Of a stretch of 64,000 nucleotides of DNA, positions 58,427 to 64,000 are shown piece after piece. The stretch lies in assembly GCA_963730585.1 (NCBI GenBank), contig CAVSSL010000008.1, forward strand, positions 124,001-188,000, in the 5' to 3' direction. A program made the position numbers and the translations under genes. Under the pieces are notes generated by a model that was not told where the DNA came from, ran no database searches, and saw only the letters and a program-made list of their open reading frames with translations. Numbering within the stretch: the stretch's first letter is position 1; each line of letters starts with the position of its first letter. The DNA is from Pedococcus_A sp963730585 (lineage in GTDB: Bacteria > Actinomycetota > Actinomycetes > Actinomycetales > Dermatophilaceae).

Positions 58427-59518
58427 TCAGGCCACGGTGCGCCCGCGCAGCACGATCTGCTGCGGATGGGCCAGCACCCCGATGTCCTGACGGGGGTCGG
58501 CGGCGTAGACCACCAGGTCGGCGTCCGCCCCCTCCTCCAGGCCGGGCCTCCCGAGCCATTCGCGCGCTCCCCACACCCCGGCATACAGCGCCTCGTCGGG
58601 CGTGAGCCCGGCGGTGACCAGCTCGGCAGCCTCCTGCGCGACCAGCCCGTGCGGCAGCGAGCCGCCCGCGTCGGTGCCGACGTAGACCGCGATGCCGGCC
58701 TCGTGGGCGGCGCGCACGGTCTCGTAGCGGCGCTCGTGCAGGGACAGCATCCGGCGGTGGTAGTCGGGGAACTTCTCGCGCGCCGGCTCGGCGAGCTTCG
58801 GGAACGTCGCGATGTTGACCAGGGTCGGCACGATCGCGATCCCCTGAGCCGCGAACTGCTCGATGGTCTCCGGCTCGAGGCCCGTGGCGTGCTCGATGCA
58901 GTCGGTGCCGGCCGCGGCGAAGTCGTAGAGGGAGGCCTCGCCGAAGCAGTGGGCCGTCACCCGGGCACCCTCCTCGTGGGCCGCGGCGATGGCGTCCTTG
59001 AGGACGTCGGCCGGCCAGCAGGGGGTCAGGTCGCCGACCTCGCGGTCGATCCAGTCCCCCACCAGCTTGACCCAGCCGTCGCCGGCGCGTGCCTCGAGCC
59101 GCACGCGCTCGACCAGCTGCTCGGGCTCGACCTCGTGGGCGTAGTTGCGGATGTAGCGGCGCGTCCGCGCGATGTGCCGGCCGGCGCGGATGACCTTCGG
59201 CAGGTCGTCGCGCTCGTCGATCCACCGGGTGTCCGCGGGCGACCCGGCGTCGCGGATGAGCAACGTGCCCGCCGCCCGGTCGCCGAGCGCCTGCTGCTCG
59301 GCCGTCTCGCGGTCGACTGCCCCGTGGGCGTCGAGACCGACGTGGCAGTGGGCGTCGACGAGGCCGGGCAGCACCCAGCCGCGCACGCTCTGCACTTCGG
59401 CTCCGGGAGCGCTCGGCCGCTCGAAGGTGATGCGTCCCCCGACCACCCAGGCCTCGGGTCGCTCGTCGTCCGGTCCCACGAGGACCGGACCCTGCAGGTG
59501 CAGCACCGTCGCCGTCAT
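58427..59518 (-). CDS. Amidohydrolase-family metal-dependent hydrolase
   Basis: 363 residues. TIM-barrel amidohydrolase: HxH ligands in GLVDAHCHVGLD (57-59), later WVKLVGDW (Lys), TAHCFGEASL (His), CIEHATGL (His) and YVGTDAGGSLPHGL (Asp). A small beta-sandwich is formed by both ends (ADADLVVYAADP near the C-terminus). Imidazolonepropionase-like members act on varied cyclic amides or peptides; the substrate is unknown. M. tuberculosis has the same type (Rv2915c) between ffh and rpsP. TAGGGT seven bases before ATG 59518 marks a leaderless promoter. Confidence 0.92.
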   Translation of the reverse strand: MTATVLHLQGPVLVGPDDERPEAWVVGGRITFERPSAPGAEVQSVRGWVLPGLVDAHCHVGLDAHGAVDRETAEQQALGDRAAGTLLIRDAGSPADTRWIDERDDLPKVIRAGRHIARTRRYIRNYAHEVEPEQLVERVRLEARAGDGWVKLVGDWIDREVGDLTPCWPADVLKDAIAAAHEEGARVTAHCFGEASLYDFAAAGTDCIEHATGLEPETIEQFAAQGIAIVPTLVNIATFPKLAEPAREKFPDYHRRMLSLHERRYETVRAAHEAGIAVYVGTDAGGSLPHGLVAQEAAELVTAGLTPDEALYAGVWGAREWLGRPGLEEGADADLVVYAADPRQDIGVLAHPQQIVLRGRTVA

Positions 59519-59525
59519 GGGCCCG

Positions 59526-59531
59526 ACCCTA
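59526..59531 (-). promoter_or_regulatory. -10 box of the amidohydrolase gene
   Basis: TAGGGT on the minus strand, seven bases before ATG 59518. Confidence 0.55.
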
Positions 59532-59603
59532 CCGAGGCGGCGGCAGTCGGCAGCCGGCCACCAGGGCCTGCAGCTGCCACGCGCCGAGCCCGCCGGCAGC
59601 GGG

Positions 59604-60242
59604 TCAGGCGCCGAGCGCGCCCTGACCCGGCTCGGGCTCCAGCCGCTGGCTCAGCGCGGCGAGTGGGTCCTGCCGCCGGGTGCGCGTCTCCAGGGCGATG
59701 CCCCACCGCACGAAGGCACCACGCTCGACGGGGAACGGCCCGCTGAGCCCGTCGGCCCGCCGCAGCGCCTCGGCCGCCAGCAGGGTCGTCTGGGCGGGCA
59801 CGTGCCGCAGCTCGACGAGCAGGCGCCACGCCTCCACCGGCTCCTGCGCGTGCCAGGGCAGCATCGCCACCAGCCCGTCGATGAGCTTGACCACGCGGCC
59901 GATGTCGTTGGCCGCGGCACGCGCGACCAGGCTGTCCTGGTACGGCTCCCAGCCGCCCGGCGAGTCCGGGTCGGGTCGGCGGGTGATGCTGTCGAGGGCC
60001 GCGAGCACCTCCCCCGGCGCCCCCTCGGCACGGGCCTGCTCGAGGAGCAGGGGCCCGAGGCCGCTCTCCTCGTCGTCGTCATGGAGCACCGCCACCATCT
60101 GGTGCGCCGGGCCGTAGCCCGCCGCCTCCACCAGCCGCCGCACGGCGCGCTGGCGCTCACCGCCGCGGCGATGTCCCAGTTCGACGGCCCCCCGATGCGC
60201 GCTGTCGGCCAGCGCGATCGCCTCGTCGATCGTGAAGTCCAC
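59604..60242 (-). CDS. HD/MESH1-like hydrolase with altered metal site
   Basis: 212 residues from GTG 60242. The pattern follows the (p)ppGpp-hydrolase HD fold: IDEAIALADSAHRGAVELGHRR (normally AH-x-GQ-DK-G-PY-H), then MVAVLHDDDEESGL in place of AALLHDVVEDTG, VLAALDSITRRPDP (ALDLLTR), YQDSLVARAAANDIGRVVKLIDGLVAML (VKLADRLDN). The first metal His and the DK pair are missing or shifted, but HD is kept, so catalysis may be lost or changed. The C-terminal 60 residues have no recognised fold. Leaderless promoter TAGCGT precedes it. Confidence 0.65.
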   Translation of the reverse strand: MDFTIDEAIALADSAHRGAVELGHRRGGERQRAVRRLVEAAGYGPAHQMVAVLHDDDEESGLGPLLLEQARAEGAPGEVLAALDSITRRPDPDSPGGWEPYQDSLVARAAANDIGRVVKLIDGLVAMLPWHAQEPVEAWRLLVELRHVPAQTTLLAAEALRRADGLSGPFPVERGAFVRWGIALETRTRRQDPLAALSQRLEPEPGQGALGA

Positions 60243-60248
60243 GCCGCG

Positions 60249-60254
60249 ACGCTA
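60249..60254 (-). promoter_or_regulatory. -10 box of the HD/MESH1-like gene
   Basis: TAGCGT on the minus strand, six bases before GTG 60242. Confidence 0.55.
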
Positions 60255-60370
60255 GGACCGGCCCGTAGCCTCCCGAGGGCGCTGGCGGGCGATCGGTCCG
60301 AACGGCTGAGCCGGTCCGCCCCATTGACCCCGCTTTGTCAGCCGATGTCGGCGGCCCGCGCGGCAAGGGG

Positions 60371-60931
60371 TTAGAGGGGCTCCTGCCCACACGCAAAGAG
60401 AACCAGGTCCCCGATCCACGATTCATCGGGTGGGCGGACGTCACTGCTGACCTTCCCCCACGGACGTGACACCAGGACGCGCAGCGGCGCGGTGCGGGAC
60501 GCGGGGTCGGTCCGGACGGCGTGCGTTGCTGCCGTGCAGTCCCGCACGTGAAGGGCGACGCGCAAGTGCCGTGTGGAAGCCCTCGGCACCGTGAGAGATT
60601 GAGGCGTTGTGGAAGTCACGACTACGCCTGGGATGTTGATCGACACACCCGCGACGGTGACCGGCCACAGACCGCGGTTGACCAAGTCGAAATCGTACTG
60701 GGCGGCGTGGGCGACGCTGTCCATCGTGCTGCCCGAGGAACTCCCATGGTCCAAGCGGGGGGAGACAAGTCCGAGCCCCCAGAGGCACAGCGCCATCGAC
60801 AAGATGGCAGCCACGCCGAGAGCTGACCTACGCAGGACCCGCGCCTCGGCCTCATCAACGCGGCCGGCCTCGCCCGCGAGCCGTCCCCACACCTCGTCGG
60901 TGACTCGCTCCGCCGATACCGTCTCAGCCAT
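60371..60931 (-). CDS. Single-span membrane protein of unknown function (186 aa)
   Basis: I do not recognise it. A cytosolic start (MAETVSAERVTDEVWGRLAGE), one hydrophobic helix (ALGVAAILSMALCLWGLGLV, about 37-56), then an extracytoplasmic beta-rich region with DFDLVNRGLWPVTVAGVSINIP and two Cys (CTAATHA, CGQEPL). It could be a sensor or surface-anchored domain. It is divergent from the membrane-protein/GntR pair and may be part of that module. TACATT six bases before its ATG is a leaderless -10 box. Confidence 0.65.
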   Translation of the reverse strand: MAETVSAERVTDEVWGRLAGEAGRVDEAEARVLRRSALGVAAILSMALCLWGLGLVSPRLDHGSSSGSTMDSVAHAAQYDFDLVNRGLWPVTVAGVSINIPGVVVTSTTPQSLTVPRASTRHLRVALHVRDCTAATHAVRTDPASRTAPLRVLVSRPWGKVSSDVRPPDESWIGDLVLFACGQEPL

Positions 60932-60937
60932 GGACGG

Positions 60938-60943
60938 AATGTA
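60938..60943 (-). promoter_or_regulatory. -10 box of the 186-aa membrane protein gene
   Basis: TACATT on the minus strand, six bases before ATG 60931. Confidence 0.55.
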
Positions 60944-60959
60944 TCATCGTGTTGGCACA

Positions 60960-60988
60960 TTGACACGTGTTTGGGCGGATGCCACTCT
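60960..60988 (+). promoter_or_regulatory. Promoter of the membrane-protein/GntR operon with palindrome
   Basis: Consensus -35 TTGACA (60960-60965), 17 bases, then CACTCT as weak -10, and ATG at 60995. The palindrome ACACGTGT (60963-60970) overlaps the -35 and is a natural operator candidate for the GntR protein encoded in the same operon. Confidence 0.45.
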
Positions 60989-60994
60989 GGCCCC

Positions 60995-61849
60995 ATGATC
61001 CGTGCGGGGATGGCATTGGTGGCCCTAGTCGTGACCCTAGGGCTGCTGTATGCCGCCGTGCAGATGGCCCGGTCACCGGTCAGCCGGGGGAACTTGGAGA
61101 CCTTCGCCCGTCGCCAAGATCTGACTGTCACCGCTGCCAACGGGCCCCTGATCCTGCGTTCCCTCGCCCTCACCCGCAGCTGGCGCACCTTCGGTCTGTG
61201 GACAGGGATCGTTTGCGGCTTCCTCTGGGCGATGCGTGATGCGCGGGTCACCCTCAACTTCACCACGGCCTTCCTCGGGTGGTTTGTCGGTGCCGTGGTC
61301 GCGGAGTGGCGGATCGCTGGGCTCCCGCCAAACGACGGTCGCCGGACAGCGTCCCTCGAACGCAGGACGGTATCCGGCTACCTCAGCGCCCAGGCCCGGG
61401 TGGTGCTGGCCCTTGCGCTGGTCCTTCTCGCCGGGAGCTTCGTCGCAGTCGTCGTGATGGCCGGCACCACGGACGGCGCCGCCACGACCGAGGCCCTCCT
61501 GTGGGCCGGCGCGGCCGCTTTGGGCCTCGTACTGGTGGGCCTCACGCTACGTCGCGTGGCCACCCGCCGGCAGCCACCTGCGGCACCGGAACTTGTCGCC
61601 GCAGACGACGCACTACGGGCCAGAGCAGCCGCCGTGCTCGCCGGGTCCGTGGTCGCAGCGTCCGGGCTGCCCACCGCCACCATGTTCGAGCTCATCGGCG
61701 GACAGGTCAGCGGAGATGGCGGCGCGTGGGCGACTGGCGGCCTCGGGATCATGTTGTTGGAGATGGTCGTCGGGTTCGTCGTCGCAACCACCGCCGCCCG
61801 ACCACGGCAACGGTCAACGACTTCAGCCCAGGTGGCCACGACGCCGTGA
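60995..61849 (+). CDS. Polytopic membrane protein linked to a GntR regulator
   Basis: 284 residues from ATG 60995. Hydrophobic segments near 1-20, 60-75, 85-105, 138-160, 168-185, 215-232 and 245-268. After the first helix comes RSPVSRGNLETFARRQDL, a polar region. No ABC or transporter signature; YtrA-type regulators usually control ABC-2-like membrane proteins, and this could be a diverged example. It is coupled to the regulator by a GTGA overlap. The GC content of this part of the window is slightly lower than the backbone, fitting an acquired module. Confidence 0.72.
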   Translation: MIRAGMALVALVVTLGLLYAAVQMARSPVSRGNLETFARRQDLTVTAANGPLILRSLALTRSWRTFGLWTGIVCGFLWAMRDARVTLNFTTAFLGWFVGAVVAEWRIAGLPPNDGRRTASLERRTVSGYLSAQARVVLALALVLLAGSFVAVVVMAGTTDGAATTEALLWAGAAALGLVLVGLTLRRVATRRQPPAAPELVAADDALRARAAAVLAGSVVAASGLPTATMFELIGGQVSGDGGAWATGGLGIMLLEMVVGFVVATTAARPRQRSTTSAQVATTP

Positions 61850-62220
61850 TCATCGATGTCGACCCGCACAGCCCCGTCCCGACGTTTGAACAGGTTCGAG
61901 GGCAGCTCTCCGAGATGATCCTCGCCGGCACGCTGCCAGAGGGCACCCGGCTCCCAAGCATCCGGCAGCTGGCCTCGGACCTTGAGCTCGCTCCCGGCAC
62001 GGTGGCTCGCGCCTACCGAGAGCTGGAAACCGAGGGCCTTGTGAGCAGCAGGGTGCGGCATGGCACCGTGGTCCAGCCGACCCGCCAGACGACCGCGCGG
62101 AAGCGGGCCCAGCTCGAGGACGCAGCCCGCGGGTTCGCCCTCGCAGTGCTGCGGCTGGGGGGTACCGAGGACGACGCGGTGCAGGCAGTACGTGCCCAAC
62201 TTCGCCACCTGGCCGGCTAG
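61846..62220 (+). CDS. YtrA-subfamily GntR transcriptional regulator
   Basis: 124 residues from GTG 61846 overlapping the preceding stop. IDVDPHSPVPTFEQVRGQLSEMILAGTLPEGTRLPSIRQLASDLELAPGTVARAYRELETEGLV is a complete GntR winged helix (given as family blocks). Only about 50 residues follow, with no effector domain, as in the short YtrA subfamily that controls its own operon, often in response to cell-wall stress. Autoregulation at the palindrome upstream of the operon is likely. Confidence 0.9.
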   Translation: MIIDVDPHSPVPTFEQVRGQLSEMILAGTLPEGTRLPSIRQLASDLELAPGTVARAYRELETEGLVSSRVRHGTVVQPTRQTTARKRAQLEDAARGFALAVLRLGGTEDDAVQAVRAQLRHLAG

Positions 62221-62337
62221 CCCGCGATTCCGTCAATGACGGCTCGGGGATCAGGTTGGGTGCCACCGACCGTGACCAACCACGGAACATGCCCTCGAGC
62301 ACAAAGAAATGGGACTCCGGCCCCCAGGGGGTGTCTT

Positions 62338-62360
62338 AACAAATTGCCGGGTTACCCGGC
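62338..62360 (-). terminator. Hairpin terminator of ffh
   Basis: GCCGGG / CCCGGC stem with a three-base loop (62346-62360). On the minus strand it is followed by AATTTGTT. It lies 20 bases after the ffh stop. It is one of the few A/T-rich-tailed terminators here. Confidence 0.6.
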
Positions 62361-62379
62361 TGGGTGCGCTGGCTGGGCG

Positions 62380-63990
62380 TCAGCGGCCGAGGAACTTCTC
62401 GAAGCCCTTGGGGAGGTTCGCCGGGTCGAAGTCTGCCGGCATACCGCCGTTGTCGTCGCCGGGGGCGCCGAACGCGCCACCACCGGAGGTCTTGGCGGCC
62501 TGCGCCTTCTCGGCGGCGGCCCGCTCCTCGGCGGCCCGCTTGGCGGGGTTGCCCGACTTGGACTTCTTGCGCTGCGGCTGCTGCTTGCCCTTGCGGCCGC
62601 CGCCACCCATGCCGGGGATGCCCGGCATACCGGGGATGCCGCCGCCGCGGGCGAGCTGCTTCATCATCTTCTGGGCGTCGGTGAAGCGCTCGAGCAGCGC
62701 GTTGACCTCGGAGACCTGCACGCCGGAGCCCTTGGCGATGCGGGCGCGGCGCGAGCCGTTGATCTGCTTGGGGTGCGTGCGCTCGAACGGCGTCATCGAG
62801 CGCACCATCGCCTCGACCCGGTCGAACTCGCGCTCGTCGAGGTTGTCGAGCTGGGCGCGCATCTGGCCCATGCCCGGCATCATCCCCAGCATCGACTTCA
62901 GCGACCCCATCTTCTTGATGGCGGCCATCTGGCTCAGGAAGTCGTCGAAGGTGAAGTCCTCCTCGGCGAGGAACTTGCGCTGCATCTCCTCGGCCTGGCT
63001 GCGGTCGAACGCCTTCTCCGCCTGCTCGATGAGGGTCAGCACGTCACCCATGTCGAGGATGCGCGAGGCCATCCGGTCGGGGTGGAAGACCTCGAAGTCC
63101 TTCACGCCCTCGCCGATGGACGAGAACATGATCGGCCGGCCGGTGATGGAGGCCACCGACAGCGCGGCACCACCGCGGGCGTCGCCGTCGAGCTTGGAGA
63201 GCACGACACCGGTGAAGTCGACGCCCTCCTGGAAGGCCTGGGCCGTCTCCACGGCGGCCTGGCCGATCATCGCGTCGATGACGAAGAGGACCTCGTCGGG
63301 CTGGATGGCCGCACGGATGTCGGCCGCCTGCTGCATGAGGTTGGCGTCGACCGCGAGGCGTCCGGCGGTGTCGACGATGACGACGTCGTGCTGGCGGGCC
63401 TTCGCCTGCTCGATGCCCTGGCGGGAGACCGCGACCGGGTCACCGAACGAGCGGGTGCCCTCGCCCGACTCGAGCACGGCGTCGTGGCCACCCATGTTGC
63501 CGCGCTCGGGCGCGAAGACCGGCACGCCGGCGCGCTCGCCCACCACCTCGAGCTGGGTGACGGCGTTGGGGCGCTGGAGGTCCGCGGCGACGAGCAGCGG
63601 GGTGTGGCCCTGGTCCTTGAGCCACTTGCCGAGCTTGCCGGCCAGCGTCGTCTTGCCCGAGCCCTGGAGGCCGGCGAGCATGATGACGGTCGGCGGGTTC
63701 TTCGCCAGCTGGAGCTGGCGCGTCTGGCCACCGAGGATGCCGATGAGCTCCTCGTTGACGATCTTGACGACCTGCTGCGCCGGGTTCAGCGCCTGCGACA
63801 CCTCGGCCCCGAGCGCGCGCTCGCGGATCGCCGAGGTGAACTGCTTCACCACGGGCAGCGCGACGTCGGCGTCGAGCAGCGCGAGCCGGATGTCCCGGAT
63901 CGTGCTGTTGATGTCGGACTCGGTGAGCCGCCCCTTGTGACGGAGGTTCTTGAAGGTGACGGTCAGGCGGTCGGAAAGGCTGGCGAACAC
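62380..63990 (-). CDS. ffh: Signal recognition particle protein Ffh
   Basis: 536 residues; targets nascent membrane proteins with 4.5S RNA. N domain (SLSDRLTVTFKNLRHKGRL...), G domain with Walker A AGLQGSGKTTL (106-116), DTAGRLAVD, TKLDG-type SKLDGDARGGAALS, and the GxGE motif (SIGEGVKDFEVFHPDRMASRILDMGD). The M domain is Met/Leu-rich (SLKSMLGMMPGMGQM, ARGGGIPGMPGIPGMGGG). The C-terminal 80 residues are a Gly/Lys/Ala-rich tail ending KGFEKFLGR, common in actinobacteria. The 5' end is 10 bases from the window edge, so its promoter is outside. Confidence 0.97.
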   Translation of the reverse strand: MFASLSDRLTVTFKNLRHKGRLTESDINSTIRDIRLALLDADVALPVVKQFTSAIRERALGAEVSQALNPAQQVVKIVNEELIGILGGQTRQLQLAKNPPTVIMLAGLQGSGKTTLAGKLGKWLKDQGHTPLLVAADLQRPNAVTQLEVVGERAGVPVFAPERGNMGGHDAVLESGEGTRSFGDPVAVSRQGIEQAKARQHDVVIVDTAGRLAVDANLMQQAADIRAAIQPDEVLFVIDAMIGQAAVETAQAFQEGVDFTGVVLSKLDGDARGGAALSVASITGRPIMFSSIGEGVKDFEVFHPDRMASRILDMGDVLTLIEQAEKAFDRSQAEEMQRKFLAEEDFTFDDFLSQMAAIKKMGSLKSMLGMMPGMGQMRAQLDNLDEREFDRVEAMVRSMTPFERTHPKQINGSRRARIAKGSGVQVSEVNALLERFTDAQKMMKQLARGGGIPGMPGIPGMGGGGRKGKQQPQRKKSKSGNPAKRAAEERAAAEKAQAAKTSGGGAFGAPGDDNGGMPADFDPANLPKGFEKFLGR

Positions 63991-64000
63991 GGGTCACAGC

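Overview
The window is chromosomal DNA from a very GC-rich actinomycete, probably of the Micrococcales/Intrasporangiaceae type (Janibacter, Terrabacter, Phycicoccus and relatives). I infer this from base composition, codon use with a G or C third position almost everywhere, frequent GTG starts, many -10 boxes only 6-7 bases before the start codon, and gene order. Its backbone is the conserved actinobacterial translation/secretion/cell-envelope neighbourhood: ffh - amidohydrolase - rpsP - khpA - rimM - trmD - rplS - lepB x2 - rnhB - DUF2469 - yraN - comM - dprA - xerC - M23 peptidase - rpsB - tsf - pyrH - frr - cdsA - rlmN - dxr - rip - ispG - GNAT, nearly all on the minus strand. From memory the same order is found in Mycobacterium tuberculosis.

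Region by region (low to high coordinates). 1-4 kb: partial DoxX-like gene, GNAT protein, 41-aa membrane peptide, frameshifted DUF222/HNH endonuclease, unknown membrane protein. 4.1-8.6 kb: methyltransferase, ispG, rip-type site-2 protease and dxr; ispG and dxr are MEP isoprenoid steps. 8.7-10.4 kb: DnaB-C-like ATPase and potassium channel. 10.4-23.4 kb: a polyamine locus with succinate-semialdehyde dehydrogenase, agmatinase, a saccharopine/carboxyspermidine dehydrogenase-like protein, PotABCD uptake system and aminobutyraldehyde dehydrogenase, opposite a divergent Lrp-type regulator, class III aminotransferase and PuuB-like oxidase. Read together: uptake or agmatine hydrolysis gives putrescine, which is transaminated or oxidised to 4-aminobutanal, then GABA, then (GABA aminotransferase not seen here) succinate semialdehyde and succinate.

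23.4-29.9 kb: PNPOx-like protein, LOG-like protein, a three-subunit molybdenum hydroxylase (FAD, 2Fe-2S, Mo subunits) and purU. 30-31.3 kb: a predicted lipoprotein with all six copper ligands of peptidylglycine monooxygenase. 31.4-39 kb: rlmN, cdsA, frr, pyrH, tsf and rpsB with a few unrelated genes. 39.4-43.7 kb: MFS transporter, TreT-like glycosyltransferase, DapC-like aminotransferase and a zinc-ribbon protein. 43.9-57.2 kb: M23 peptidase to rpsP, with insertions (FetB-like permease, alpha/beta hydrolase). 57.5-64 kb: TauE/SafE exporter, amidohydrolase, MESH1-like protein, a small membrane-protein/YtrA-type GntR module, and ffh.

Six genes (HNH, dxr, FAD subunit, 2Fe-2S subunit, purU, yraN) are broken by eight frame changes in total. 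Each is repaired by deleting one base. Because dxr and purU are housekeeping genes, sequencing insertions are at least as likely as true pseudogenes. Two genome-scale signals stand out: the heptamer GTATGCC/GGCATAC occurs about 35 times, far above expectation, and about a dozen and a half genes have leaderless-type promoters. I saw no rRNA, tRNA, CRISPR array, transposase or prophage.
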